DNA of 42,354 nucleotides from Desulfobulbus sp. Tol-SR (GTDB taxonomy: Bacteria > Desulfobacterota > Desulfobulbia > Desulfobulbales > Desulfocapsaceae). Below the pieces are notes generated by a model. It ran no database searches, was not told the origin of the DNA, and saw only the letters and a list, made by a program, of their open reading frames with translations. Made by a program: the position numbers and the translations under genes. The stretch covers positions 1 to 42,354 of the forward strand of contig JROS01000076.1 in NCBI GenBank assembly GCA_000769715.1, written 5' to 3'. Below are positions 26,037 to 34,730 of this stretch, piece by piece; the first letter of the stretch is position 1, and the number at the start of each line of letters is the position of its first letter.

Positions 26037-26792
26037 ATGCGGAACATCAGACTGCTCATCGCCTTTGACGGCACCGGCTACAGTGGCTGGCAGCGGCAAC
26101 GCCATGACGTCACGATCCAGGGCGAGATCGAAGACCGGTTGACCAGGATGACGGGGGAGTCGGTGTCTCTCCATGGCGCCGGCAGAACCGATGCCGGCGT
26201 TCACGCCGACGGGATGGTCGCAAATTTTCACACCGGCGGCAAAATCTCCTGCCCCGCTTTTTTTCAGGGCCTGAACTCCATGCTGCCGCCGGCGATCCGC
26301 ATTCTGCAGGTCGAGGAAGTCCGGCCGGATTTTCATGCGCGCTTTGCCGCCTCAGGAAAGCAGTACATCTATCGGCTCCACACCGGCGCGGTGCTGATGC
26401 CGCAGCAGCGACACTTCTTCCTGCACTACCCCGCCGCAATCGATTCTCAGGCGGTACAGGCCTGCCTGACGCTGCTGACGGGAACCCATGATTTCGCCTC
26501 ATTTGAAAACACCGGCTCCCGTGACAAGGGCCTGACGAACGGACGGGGATCCACCCGGACCCTTTTCGCCGCCGATCTGAAGCAACCGAACGACTATGAG
26601 TATTTCTTGTCGTTTACCGGAGATGGATTTCTCCGTCAGATGGTTCGCAATCTGGTGGGGACGCTGCTCGAGGTCGGCAGGGGGAAGCGGTCGGTGGACA
26701 GCTTTGGACAGGTCCTGCTGGCAAGGGACAGAACCGCAGCCGGTCCGACCGCCCCTGCTCACGGGCTTACGTTGAAGGAGGTTTTTTACTGA
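26037..26792 (+). CDS. truA: tRNA pseudouridine(38-40) synthase TruA
   Basis: The 251-aa enzyme isomerises uridines 38-40 in the tRNA anticodon arm. The catalytic aspartate is Asp52 in GAGRTDAGVHA, and LIAFDGTGYSGWQRQ, FHARFAASGKQYIYR and DGFLRQMVRNLVGTLLEVG are standard blocks. The ATG at 26037 gives the expected start (RNIRLLIAFDG); the frame is open upstream but that part overlaps argC. It ends 25 bases before the convergent LysR gene. Confidence 0.97.
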   Translation: MRNIRLLIAFDGTGYSGWQRQRHDVTIQGEIEDRLTRMTGESVSLHGAGRTDAGVHADGMVANFHTGGKISCPAFFQGLNSMLPPAIRILQVEEVRPDFHARFAASGKQYIYRLHTGAVLMPQQRHFFLHYPAAIDSQAVQACLTLLTGTHDFASFENTGSRDKGLTNGRGSTRTLFAADLKQPNDYEYFLSFTGDGFLRQMVRNLVGTLLEVGRGKRSVDSFGQVLLARDRTAAGPTAPAHGLTLKEVFY

Positions 26793-26817
26793 ATTGAAAT
26801 GAGAGGGGGGGGACTGC

Positions 26818-27804
26818 CTACACCGATTCCTGTTTCTTCTGGGAGGAATGCCGGGCAAGCATTGACTGCAGCTTCCATGGCGACGACAGACAGACGCTTT
26901 CGTCATTGCACGTCGACATCACGTCACAGAAATTGAGGAATTCGGCATGGGCGTCACTGATCTCCTTGTCAATGCGGGAGATGATCTGCAACTGACGCTT
27001 CATATCGATCCCTTCCACCTGCAGACTCTTGAGCCAGCCATTCTCCACTTCGCGGCAGATACAGAGGGCCGACAGGCAGGCAATACCGGCGCCGGCCTCG
27101 ACCGCCCGTTTGATTGCCTCAGGGTGCCCCATCTCCATCACCACGCTGATATCCTGGAAGTACTCCTTCATCTTTTCCCGGAAGATGGCATCCGTTCCCG
27201 ACCCCTTTTCGCGCAGAATCCATTTCCGGTCCTTGATATCTCTCTTGACATCGAAGACATCGTTATGGGCGAGTGGATCGGTGGCCCCGACCAGAATCAC
27301 CAACTCATCCTGAAACCATGGATGTACTCGTAATTCCTTGTTTTTCGACAGAGGACCCTCAACAAACCCAATATCCATCTGGCCATCAAGGATCAACTTT
27401 TCGGCATACCCCGTGTTGAAGACCAGGAGATTGATGTACACGCGGGGATGCACCCTGCGGAATGCCCCCACGAGATACGGCAGGATATAATTACCGAGTG
27501 TGGTGCTGGCGACAATATCGATATGTCCTTCGAGCGTATCGTTGCGCTCGGACATGATTGTCTCGATATTGCTGACCTGACAGGTGATATCCTTGGCAAG
27601 CGGCAGAAGATAGCGGCCGCGGGCGTTGAGGAGCAGGCTTCGGCCGTGCCGGTCGAAAAGGGAGCCGCCAAGCTGGTTCTCCAACTCGGCCAGGGCCATG
27701 CTGACAGCTGACTGGGTAACAAAGAGCTTCTTGCTCGCCTTGGTCACCTGGGCAGTCTCGGCAACCGCGATAAAAATCTCCAGTTGTCTCAGTGTGATAG
27801 GCAT
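26818..27804 (-). CDS. LysR family transcriptional regulator
   Basis: The 328-aa product has the LysR winged helix at residues about 1-60 (ITLRQLEIFIAVAETAQVTKAS, QSAVSMALAELENQLGGSLFDR) and a periplasmic-binding-like effector domain (GHIDIVASTTLGNYILPYLV, GFVEGPL, GAGIACLSALCICREVENG). The domain wording is close to the CysL/YeiE-type branch; the effector is unknown. It is transcribed away from nuoA with 323 bases between the starts, so it is a candidate regulator of the complex I operon as well as of itself. A good promoter lies at 27868-27895. Confidence 0.93.
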   Translation of the reverse strand: MPITLRQLEIFIAVAETAQVTKASKKLFVTQSAVSMALAELENQLGGSLFDRHGRSLLLNARGRYLLPLAKDITCQVSNIETIMSERNDTLEGHIDIVASTTLGNYILPYLVGAFRRVHPRVYINLLVFNTGYAEKLILDGQMDIGFVEGPLSKNKELRVHPWFQDELVILVGATDPLAHNDVFDVKRDIKDRKWILREKGSGTDAIFREKMKEYFQDISVVMEMGHPEAIKRAVEAGAGIACLSALCICREVENGWLKSLQVEGIDMKRQLQIISRIDKEISDAHAEFLNFCDVMSTCNDESVCLSSPWKLQSMLARHSSQKKQESV

Positions 27805-28127
27805 ACGATACCCTGCTCTTCAGCTTTTTTGATAATGAACATCTCACCGCCTGTGCTACGCCCCAGCATCATAGCATGTATCCTGCATTTCACAAGTTTT
27901 TTTGATATATAGCCGGACCGGATGGACCTGGAGATACCATCTCACAATTTGCGGAACTCTGGATGTCAAGCAAAAGTTGATTGCAGCATGTTCGGCTCAG
28001 GTGGTATATACTTGCGCAGTTAAACAATTTTTTATGTTTTTTGTATCATCATTATTGAACATGTTTTATCTATCCAAATTCAATTTTGATTGGTATAAGA
28101 AAACACCTTTAAGCGAATGGAGTACAC
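27805..28127 (+). other. Divergent control region between the LysR gene and nuoA
   Basis: This 323-base stretch is clearly AT-rich compared with its neighbours. On the plus strand TTGCAG (27981-27986) and TATATA (28005-28010) are 18 bases apart and are the best candidate nuo promoter. They would leave a leader of about 110 bases that contains long T runs. Just before nuoA, GGAG is the ribosome site. No protein-coding frame here looks real. LysR-type sites cannot be assigned by eye. Confidence 0.45.
27868..27895 (-). promoter_or_regulatory. Sigma70-type promoter of the LysR gene
   Basis: On the minus strand TTGTGA and TATGAT are separated by 16 bases, about 65 bases before the LysR ATG. The match is good for sequence and place. 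Confidence 0.5.
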
Positions 28128-28547
28128 ATGGAACCTCAGTTCACTGAATTTCTCTATCGCGACAGTGTCATTTGGATCGCGGCCTTTATCCTGGGCGGCT
28201 TCGTTTTCGCCCTTGGTCCGATTGCCATCGTTTATCTCTTCATGCCGCTCGGCACCAGGAATATCCGGAACAAAACCCTCCAACCGATCGAATGCGGAAT
28301 GGACCCCATCGGTGACAGCTGGATCCGCTATGGTGTGGTCTTCTACCTCTATGCCCTGATCTTCCTCGCCTTCGATGTCGATGTCCTTTTCCTCTTTCCC
28401 GTGGCCCTTGCATACAATGACCCGATGTTCGTCTACCGAGACTTTGTCGAAATCCTTCTTTTCGTCGCAATTCTGTCATTGGCCGTCATTTATGCCTGGA
28501 TCAAGGGAGTATTTAAGTGGGAACGGAAAACATACCTGCGTCGTTAA
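28128..28547 (+). CDS. nuoA: NADH-quinone oxidoreductase-type subunit A
   Basis: The 139-aa membrane subunit has three helices (about 16-38, 68-90 and 104-124). Its loop between helices 1 and 2 carries [14 protein letters not shown], the conserved loop that touches the quinone cavity in complex I. It is the first gene of a thirteen-gene operon. The ATG has GGAG 8 bases upstream. nuoB starts inside its 3' end (31-bp overlap), so translation is likely coupled. Confidence 0.95.
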   Translation: MEPQFTEFLYRDSVIWIAAFILGGFVFALGPIAIVYLFMPLGTRNIRNKTLQPIECGMDPIGDSWIRYGVVFYLYALIFLAFDVDVLFLFPVALAYNDPMFVYRDFVEILLFVAILSLAVIYAWIKGVFKWERKTYLRR

Positions 28548-29014
28548 TCCATTTCGCCTCTGCCGATAAACTCATCAACCTCGGTCGTGCCAACTCGCTC
28601 TGGCCGCTCACCTTCGGTATCGCCTGCTGCGCCATCGAGATGATGGCCACCGGGTGCGCCCGCTTCGACCTGGCCCGTTTCGGCGCCGAGGTCTTCCGTC
28701 CCTCGCCGCGACAAAGCGACGTGATGATCGTTGCCGGAACCGTCAACAAGAAGATGGCCCCGGGGATCAAAACGCTTTACGACCAGATGCCGGAACCGAA
28801 ATGGGTCATCGCCCTGGGAAATTGCGCGATTTCCGGAGGGCCGTTCGTCTATGAAGGGCAGTACAACATCATCGAGGGTGCCGACAAGTTCCTGCCGGTT
28901 GATATCTACATCCCCGGCTGTCCTCCTCGTCCCGAGGCCCTGATCGAGGGAATCATCGAACTCGAGTATAAGATCACCGGCTGGCGGAGATGGCCGAAGG
29001 TCAAGGCCGAGTAA
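28517..29014 (+). CDS. nuoB: NADH-quinone oxidoreductase-type subunit B (N2 cluster)
   Basis: The 165-aa subunit holds the terminal [4Fe-4S] cluster N2 that passes electrons to quinone. Its four ligands are visible: the tandem Cys37-Cys38 ([10 protein letters not shown]), Cys103 (LGNCAISGG) and Cys135 (IPGCPPRPE). The start must be the GTG at 28517, since the next ATG is inside the cluster-binding region; GGGAG precedes it. It overlaps nuoA by 31 bp and is followed after 45 bases by nuoC. Confidence 0.97.
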   Translation: MGTENIPASLIHFASADKLINLGRANSLWPLTFGIACCAIEMMATGCARFDLARFGAEVFRPSPRQSDVMIVAGTVNKKMAPGIKTLYDQMPEPKWVIALGNCAISGGPFVYEGQYNIIEGADKFLPVDIYIPGCPPRPEALIEGIIELEYKITGWRRWPKVKAE

Positions 29015-29059
29015 CAACCGGAAGCATATGTCAAGCAGACATCCTGATCGGAAGGACCA

Positions 29060-29566
29060 ATGATAATCGAGACCGTCAAAGACAAACTGAGAGACCTTTT
29101 TCCGGCTCCGGCGGAACCAGCTGTTGCTGAACTTGAAGCCGAGAAGCCCCAAACGGCTGAGGCGGAAATCGGGGTGTTCGACTGCAACTATGCCAAACAG
29201 GGGTATCATCTGGATGTAAGGCTGTCACCGGATCAGCTCCTGACTACTGTCGGCATTCTGTATGACCATGGCTTTTTCATCGAGTCCATCACCGGCGTCG
29301 ACTGGATCAAGGATGGGCAACTGGAGGCCACATACGATTTCTGCCGCTACGATTTCGATCTCTGCCGCGTCGTTGTCCGCACCCGTACCCCTCGCGCCAA
29401 TCCGATTCTCCCTACAATCACCGGGATATACAGCGGAGCGAGTTGGCACGAGAGGGAGACCCATGATTTTTTCGGTATCGTCTTTGAGGGACATCCCCAC
29501 CTCATTCCTCTCCTTCTCCCCGAAGATGCCGACTTTCACCCACTCCTAAAGGATTTCAAAGCATGA
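29060..29566 (+). CDS. nuoC: NADH-quinone oxidoreductase-type subunit C
   Basis: The 168-aa peripheral-arm subunit carries the family signature WHERETHDFFGIVFEGHP near residues 133-150 and YDHGFFIESITGVDW. A longer N-terminal segment rich in Ala, Glu and Pro (about residues 10-38) looks like a flexible extension. GGAAGGA sits 3-9 bases upstream. It is separate from nuoD rather than fused, and its stop overlaps the nuoD start as ATGA. Confidence 0.95.
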   Translation: MIIETVKDKLRDLFPAPAEPAVAELEAEKPQTAEAEIGVFDCNYAKQGYHLDVRLSPDQLLTTVGILYDHGFFIESITGVDWIKDGQLEATYDFCRYDFDLCRVVVRTRTPRANPILPTITGIYSGASWHERETHDFFGIVFEGHPHLIPLLLPEDADFHPLLKDFKA

Positions 29567-30681
29567 GCGAGCCAATTGTCCTGCAGCCGGATGAGACCTT
29601 CATCCTCAACGTGGGACCGCAGCACCCGGCCACCCATGGCGTGCTCCGGGTCAAAATGACCATGGACGGCGAGTACATCTACGATGCGGAGACCGTCATC
29701 GGCTATATCCACCGGATGCATGAGAAGATGGCCGAAAACCGGACCTACGCCCAGTACCTTCCCAACCTCAGCCGTCTCGACTATCTCTCCGCCATGGCCT
29801 ACTGCCATGGGTATGTCCTGGCCGTGGAAAAGGCCGCATCGATCGAGGTGCCTCAACGGGCCGAGTACATCAGGGCCATTACCGTCGAGATGAACCGGAT
29901 ATCTTCGCATCTCGTCTGGTTCGGGGCCTTTATCATGGATCTCGGCGGCTTTTCGCCACTCATGTACGCTTTTGACGATCGCGAGCAGATCCTCGACCTG
30001 CTCGAGGCAATCACCGGTTCGCGTCTGACCTATTGCTATTTCCGTTTCGGCGGCCTCTACAATGACATTGACGACGACTTCATCGAAGGCACCCGGCGTT
30101 TCATCAAGCGGATGCGCAAATCCCTGAAGATGTACCACAAGTTGGTGACCACCAATATCATCCTGATGAAGCGGCTGACGGGTATTGGTCCGGTCTCTGC
30201 CGAGTTGTGCCAGCGATATGGCGCCACCGGGCCGGTGGCGCGCGGCTCGGGGATCAATTATGACGTCCGCCGCAATGAACCGTATTCCGTCTACTCCGAA
30301 TTCGATTTCGATATCCCGGTCTACAACGAAGGCGATTCCTACGCCCGGTACTTGGTCCGGATGGAGGAGATGGAGCAATCGCTTCGCATCATCGAGCAAG
30401 GGCTCGATAAACTGCCGGACGGTCCTGTCAATCCGGAGAAGAAACCCAAGACCATCAAACTGCCGCCGGGCGATTATTACACAGCCGTCGAGGCCGGCCG
30501 GGGCAGCTTCGGCATCCGCATCGTCAGCGATGGCGACAAGAGTCCGTACCGCCTCAAATTACGCTCACCAACCTACTCGAACATGCATCTTTTCGACGAG
30601 GCCTGCCGGGGTATGCTGATTGCGGACGCCCTCGCCTTCATGGGCAGTCTCGATCTGGTCATCCCGGAGATGGACAGATAA
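29563..30681 (+). CDS. nuoD: NADH-quinone oxidoreductase-type subunit D
   Basis: The 372-aa peripheral subunit, evolved from the NiFe hydrogenase large subunit, forms the quinone site with NuoB. The quinone-binding hairpin VGPQHPATHG (His21, His25) and ENRTYAQYLPNLSRLDYL with the key Tyr are present. The hydrogenase-type metal cysteines are absent, as in true complex I. The C-terminus (FMGSLDLVIPEMDR) is complete. The next gene is nuoH, not nuoE, so the NADH-oxidising module is missing from this operon. Confidence 0.97.
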   Translation: MSEPIVLQPDETFILNVGPQHPATHGVLRVKMTMDGEYIYDAETVIGYIHRMHEKMAENRTYAQYLPNLSRLDYLSAMAYCHGYVLAVEKAASIEVPQRAEYIRAITVEMNRISSHLVWFGAFIMDLGGFSPLMYAFDDREQILDLLEAITGSRLTYCYFRFGGLYNDIDDDFIEGTRRFIKRMRKSLKMYHKLVTTNIILMKRLTGIGPVSAELCQRYGATGPVARGSGINYDVRRNEPYSVYSEFDFDIPVYNEGDSYARYLVRMEEMEQSLRIIEQGLDKLPDGPVNPEKKPKTIKLPPGDYYTAVEAGRGSFGIRIVSDGDKSPYRLKLRSPTYSNMHLFDEACRGMLIADALAFMGSLDLVIPEMDR

Positions 30682-30691
30682 GGGGAACACT

Positions 30692-31687
30692 ATGTCACTC
30701 ACATTGCTCAACGTCCTGGCCGCCGTCATCATCGCCATCACCTTTGTCGCCACCAACGCCGCCTATCTGGTCTGGGCCGAGCGCAAGGGGGCAGGCTTCA
30801 TTCAGCGCCGGCCCGGCCCAACCGAAAATGGCCCGTGGGGCCTGCTGCAGCCACCGGTCGACGGCATCAAGCTCATGACCAAGCAGCTCCTCATTCCCGG
30901 CGGGGTCGACAAGATCATTTTCGTCATCGCTCCGGTCCTGGCGATGTTCCCGAGCGTCGTCAGCTTTGTCACCATCCCGTTCAGCGACACCATTGTCGCC
31001 CACAACGTCAACATCGGTCTGCTGATGATCTTCGTCTTCGGCTCGATGAGCGCTATGGCGTTGCTGATGGGCGGCTGGAGTTCGCGCAACAAGTATTCGA
31101 TGATCTCTTCGGTTCGTGCCGTTTCGCAGGCCGTCGCCTACGAGATACCGATGCTGATCACCGCCATCACGGTGGTGATGATCGCCGGGTCGCTCGATCT
31201 GATGGAGATCGTCCACAAGCAGAGCGGTGGATTCTGGCACTGGAATATCTGGCCATTCCAGAAGGGCCTGTTCAACATCCTCATGCCGGTCTCCTTTCTG
31301 ATCTTCTTTGTCTGCTCGCTGGCCGAGACGAACCGCGCCCCCTTCGATCTCGGCGAGGCTGAAAGCGAACTGGTCGCCGGCTACCACACCGAGTATTCGA
31401 GTATGGGCTTCGGCCTTTTCTTCATGGGCGAATACGCCAATATCGTCATCGGCGCCTGCCTGACCACCATCCTCTTTCTCGGCGGATGGGACTGCCCCTT
31501 CGGTCTCGTGCCCGGGGTCTGGTGGTTTATCGTCAAGATATACATCCTTATCTTCACTTTCATCTGGATTCGCTGGACCTTTCCCCGGACGACCATCTAC
31601 AGCCTGCTCAACCTGTCCTGGAAGGTTCTGATCCCGATCTCCCTCTTCAACCTGCTGCTGACCGCAGGTCTACTGAAGGTATTCTAG
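30692..31687 (+). CDS. nuoH: NADH-quinone oxidoreductase-type subunit H
   Basis: The 331-aa membrane subunit links the quinone site to the pump arm and has about eight helices. Conserved blocks are VWAERKGAGFIQRRPGP near the N-terminus and SLAETNRAPFDLGEAESELV, with the acidic residues of the E-channel. FHTEYSS, the usual next motif, is present as YHTEYSSM. The ATG at 30692 has AAGGGGA upstream, 10 bases after nuoD. Only 2 bases separate it from nuoI. Confidence 0.97.
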   Translation: MSLTLLNVLAAVIIAITFVATNAAYLVWAERKGAGFIQRRPGPTENGPWGLLQPPVDGIKLMTKQLLIPGGVDKIIFVIAPVLAMFPSVVSFVTIPFSDTIVAHNVNIGLLMIFVFGSMSAMALLMGGWSSRNKYSMISSVRAVSQAVAYEIPMLITAITVVMIAGSLDLMEIVHKQSGGFWHWNIWPFQKGLFNILMPVSFLIFFVCSLAETNRAPFDLGEAESELVAGYHTEYSSMGFGLFFMGEYANIVIGACLTTILFLGGWDCPFGLVPGVWWFIVKIYILIFTFIWIRWTFPRTTIYSLLNLSWKVLIPISLFNLLLTAGLLKVF

Positions 31688-31689
31688 CC

Positions 31690-32130
31690 ATGTTCAGATA
31701 TTTCAATGATATCTTTTCCGGACTCCGGAGCCTGTTTGTCGGCATGGGCATCACCTTCCAGGAATTCTTCAAACCAAAGATCACTGTCCACTATCCCCAC
31801 GAGAGCATCAAGATGACGGCCCGGTACCGCGGCCACATCGAACTGATCCCGGGCGAGGACGGCCAACCCCTGTGTGTCGTCTGCGGCATGTGCGAGAAGG
31901 CCTGCCCGTCCAACTGCATCTCCATCGCCGGTGAAAAACCTGAAGGCAGCAAGAAGAAGGTTCTCACTTCGTATAAACTCGACTTCACCACATGTTCGCT
32001 CTGCGGTTCCTGTGTCGACTCCTGTAATTTCGGGGCGGTACGGTTTTCCAAGGAATACAACCTGGCCAGCACCCGGAAAGAGGATTATCACTTCGATCTC
32101 CTCAAGCGACTGGAGGAAAGCAAACAATGA
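31690..32130 (+). CDS. nuoI: NADH-quinone oxidoreductase-type subunit I (2x[4Fe-4S])
   Basis: The 146-aa ferredoxin-like subunit carries clusters N6a and N6b: CVVCGMCEKACP (Cys62, 65, 68, 72) and CSLCGSCVDSCN (Cys102, 105, 108, 112). The last motif ends in Asn where Pro is usual. In a complex without NuoE, F and G it would be the likely docking point for ferredoxin or another donor, as proposed for such 11-subunit-type enzymes; this is inference. Its stop overlaps nuoJ as ATGA. Confidence 0.96.
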   Translation: MFRYFNDIFSGLRSLFVGMGITFQEFFKPKITVHYPHESIKMTARYRGHIELIPGEDGQPLCVVCGMCEKACPSNCISIAGEKPEGSKKKVLTSYKLDFTTCSLCGSCVDSCNFGAVRFSKEYNLASTRKEDYHFDLLKRLEESKQ

Positions 32131-32651
32131 TGAAGACCCTGTTCAGTCCGGACGGGCTTGTCGCCCTGCTCTTTCTCTTCAATCTCATGGTCACCGTGAT
32201 CGGCGGCATCGTCGCGTGCAGCGCCGAACGACTTGTCCGGGCTGTCATCGGCCTTGTCATCTGCTTTGTGGGGGTAGCGGGAATCTATTATTTCCTCAAC
32301 TCACCCTTCATTGCCATGATGCACATTCTCATCTACATCGGTGCCGTGGCAGTGGCGATCTCCTTCGCCATCATGCTGGCCGCCCCGGAAGAAAAAATGA
32401 GGCTTGGCCCAACCAATGCCCTCTCCGGTCCTTTCGGCCTGATCACTGTCCTGCTGCTGATCTCCGGTCTCGTGTCACTCGCCTTCAAGACCGAATGGAC
32501 GAGTGTGAAAAAGATCAATGATGGTTCCGTCAAGACCATCGGGATCCAACTGCTGACCAACCATTCGATGGTATTCGAACTCATTTCCATCGTGTTGCTG
32601 ATTGCTATCCTTGGAGCCCTCGTCATCGCCCGAGGCGGGAGGGAAGATTAA
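32127..32651 (+). CDS. nuoJ: NADH-quinone oxidoreductase-type subunit J
   Basis: The 174-aa membrane subunit has five predicted helices. The third helix carries HILIYIGAVAVAISFAIML, the flexible helix that couples the quinone site to the proton channels in complex I. It overlaps nuoI by 4 bp at its start and nuoK by 1 bp at its stop (TAATG), so the three are tightly coupled. Two ATG codons stand in tandem; either could be used. Confidence 0.93.
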   Translation: MMKTLFSPDGLVALLFLFNLMVTVIGGIVACSAERLVRAVIGLVICFVGVAGIYYFLNSPFIAMMHILIYIGAVAVAISFAIMLAAPEEKMRLGPTNALSGPFGLITVLLLISGLVSLAFKTEWTSVKKINDGSVKTIGIQLLTNHSMVFELISIVLLIAILGALVIARGGRED

Positions 32652-32977
32652 TGCCGCTGCTGACACTGCACAATCAATTGACCACTTATCTCGTCATCGC
32701 CGCCCTGCTGTTCGGCATGGGCGTCTATGGCCTCATCACCCGCCGAACTTTGATCGGCATGCTTATCGCCGCCGAACTCCTTCTGGCCGGGGCTTCGATC
32801 AATTTCATGGCATTCAACCGGTTCACCGCCCCCGATCCGGCGCTCGGGCAGATATTCACCCTGTTCATCATGGCAATCGCCGCGGCCGAGGCCGCCATCG
32901 GCCTCAGTATCGTCGTCGCCTTCTATCGTCATCTCAAATCGATCGAGACGGCGGATGCCGCACACCTCAAAGGCTAG
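32651..32977 (+). CDS. nuoK: NADH-quinone oxidoreductase-type subunit K
   Basis: The 108-aa, three-helix subunit resembles NuoK/MrpC. The two buried glutamates required for proton transfer are seen: Glu42 in LIGMLIAAELLLAGASINF and Glu80 in FIMAIAAAEAAIGLSIV. It begins on the last base of the nuoJ stop and is followed after 17 bases by the first antiporter-like gene. Confidence 0.94.
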   Translation: MPLLTLHNQLTTYLVIAALLFGMGVYGLITRRTLIGMLIAAELLLAGASINFMAFNRFTAPDPALGQIFTLFIMAIAAAEAAIGLSIVVAFYRHLKSIETADAAHLKG

Positions 32978-32994
32978 TTAAGGAACTATCGCAT

Positions 32995-34479
32995 ATGGAC
33001 ATGCATACAGTCGTCAGTTCCCCATCGCTCCTTGTCGCCCTGCTCATTCCACTGGCCGGTGCGCTCGCGGTGATGTTCAGAGGGAATGATGAAAACGTCA
33101 GGGAGGGGATTTCGTCAGTGGCCTCGATCCTGCTGCTCGGCGTCGTCTGTTCGCTGATTCCTCCGGTTCTGAAGGGCAAGATCCTCGTCCTGCACCTGTT
33201 CACCATCCTGCCGGGCCTGACCATCACCCTCCGGGCCGATGCGATGTCGATGATCTTCGCCCTCGTCGCCTCATCGCTGTGGACCATCGCCGTTTACTAT
33301 TCGATGGGGTATATGCGGGGGCTCAAAGAACACGCCCAGACCCGCTTCAACGCCTGTTTCGCCCTTGCGATCTTCGGGGCCATCGGGGTGGCCTTTTCCG
33401 ACAATCTTCTGACGATGTATCTGTTCTACGAGATCGTTTCGATCTGCACCTACCCACTGGTCGCCCATCATCAGGACGCGGAAGGTTACAAAGGGGCACG
33501 TAAATACATCGTTTACCTGACGGCGACCGCCAAGTTCTTCCTGCTGCCGGCGATGATCCTGATCTATGTATTGACCGGCACCCTCGACTTCGCCGCCAAC
33601 ATCTCGACCGGGATCTTCCCCGACGACGTGAACAAGGTGCTGGTGACGATGCTCTATATCTTCTGTCTCTTCGGTTTTGCCAAGAACGGCGTCATGCCTT
33701 TCCACCACTGGCTGCCGGGAGCGATGGTCGCCCCGACACCGGTCTCGGCCCTGCTCCATGCCGTGGCCGTCGTCAAGGTCGGGGTCTTCTGTACCACCCG
33801 GGTCATGTTGTATATCTTCGGCGTCGACACCATGGATGCCCTCAACCTCGGCATCCCCACCGCCTACTTTGTCGGCTTTACCGTTATCATGGCGTCGATT
33901 ATCGCCCTCTCCAAGGATAATCTCAAGGCCCGGTTGGCCTATTCCACAGTCAGCCAGCTGTCCTATATCATCATGGGTGTCGCCCTGCTGACTCCTTCCG
34001 GGATCGAAGGCGGGCTGATCCATATCGTCAACCATGCCTTCTCCAAGATCACCCTGTTCTTCTGTGCCGGTGCCATCTATGTCGCCACGCACAAGAAGAA
34101 CATCTCCGAAATGGAAGGCCTGGGCAAGACCATGCCGTTCACCTTCGGGGCCTTTGCCATCGCCTCGCTGTCGATGATCGGCGCTCCGCCGGTGGGAGGA
34201 TTCATCACCAAGTGGAATCTGCTTGTGGGTTCGATGGAAGCCCATCAGATCGGTATTCTGCTGATCCTGATTGCCAGCACCCTCCTCAACGCCGCGTACT
34301 TTGCCCCGGTGACCTTCAAGGCCTTTTTCAACAAGCCCCCCGCCGGTGAAGGTTATATCGGCATCCGCGAGGCACCGTTGTCCATGCTCATACCGATACT
34401 GATCGCCTGCTTCATTTCGGTCCTCATCGGCATCTTTCCCCAATACATGATGAACTTCGTCAAGGCGGTGACAGGATGA
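32995..34479 (+). CDS. Antiporter-like proton-pumping subunit 1 (MrpD/NuoL-like)
   Basis: The 494-aa, about 14-helix protein belongs to the NuoL/M/N-MrpA/D family. The charged residues of the proton path are in place: Glu146 (LFYEIVSI), Lys230 (GFAKNGVMPFHHWLPGAM), Lys261 (VVKVGVF) and Lys351 (NHAFSKITLFFCAG). It is shorter than NuoL and has no long C-terminal lateral helix, so it resembles MrpD or NuoM more than NuoL. AAGGA precedes the ATG at 32995, with an alternative in-frame ATG two codons later. It takes the usual nuoL place but is followed by another, larger NuoL-like gene. The stop overlaps the small gene by ATGA. Confidence 0.88.
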   Translation: MDMHTVVSSPSLLVALLIPLAGALAVMFRGNDENVREGISSVASILLLGVVCSLIPPVLKGKILVLHLFTILPGLTITLRADAMSMIFALVASSLWTIAVYYSMGYMRGLKEHAQTRFNACFALAIFGAIGVAFSDNLLTMYLFYEIVSICTYPLVAHHQDAEGYKGARKYIVYLTATAKFFLLPAMILIYVLTGTLDFAANISTGIFPDDVNKVLVTMLYIFCLFGFAKNGVMPFHHWLPGAMVAPTPVSALLHAVAVVKVGVFCTTRVMLYIFGVDTMDALNLGIPTAYFVGFTVIMASIIALSKDNLKARLAYSTVSQLSYIIMGVALLTPSGIEGGLIHIVNHAFSKITLFFCAGAIYVATHKKNISEMEGLGKTMPFTFGAFAIASLSMIGAPPVGGFITKWNLLVGSMEAHQIGILLILIASTLLNAAYFAPVTFKAFFNKPPAGEGYIGIREAPLSMLIPILIACFISVLIGIFPQYMMNFVKAVTG

Positions 34480-34730
34480 TAGTCAGTTTCATCGATTGGC
34501 TCAAACAGTGGCCCAGGACCGTGCGGGTGCTCTCTCTGCTCGCCGCCGCAGCCATCGTCATCTGGAGCCTGGCAGCGGTCGACACCCACCATGCCCATAC
34601 CTGGGTGGAGCAGCATATCCCGGCATTCTGGGCCATTTTCGGGTTTGTTGCCGCTTCCGTTTTGATTTTTATTTCCGGTTGGCTCGGTAAATGCGGCATC
34701 CAGACCAGGGAGGATTATTATGACCGGTAG
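34476..34730 (+). CDS. Small two-helix membrane protein within the complex I operon
   Basis: The 84-aa product has two hydrophobic helices (about 17-34 and 49-68). A short periplasmic or cytoplasmic loop with THHAHTWVEQH lies between them, and a charged C-terminal end reads QTREDYYDR. It overlaps the upstream gene by 4 bp and the downstream gene by 11 bp, so it is co-translated with both antiporter-like subunits. I know no standard complex I subunit of this form. By position it may be an accessory subunit that joins the extra antiporter module, which is inference. Confidence 0.8.
   Translation: MIVSFIDWLKQWPRTVRVLSLLAAAAIVIWSLAAVDTHHAHTWVEQHIPAFWAIFGFVAASVLIFISGWLGKCGIQTREDYYDR

Noticed and set aside
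27902..28147. 81-codon frame between the LysR gene and nuoA
   Set aside because: It lies in the AT-rich control region, has no ribosome site and runs into nuoA in another frame.
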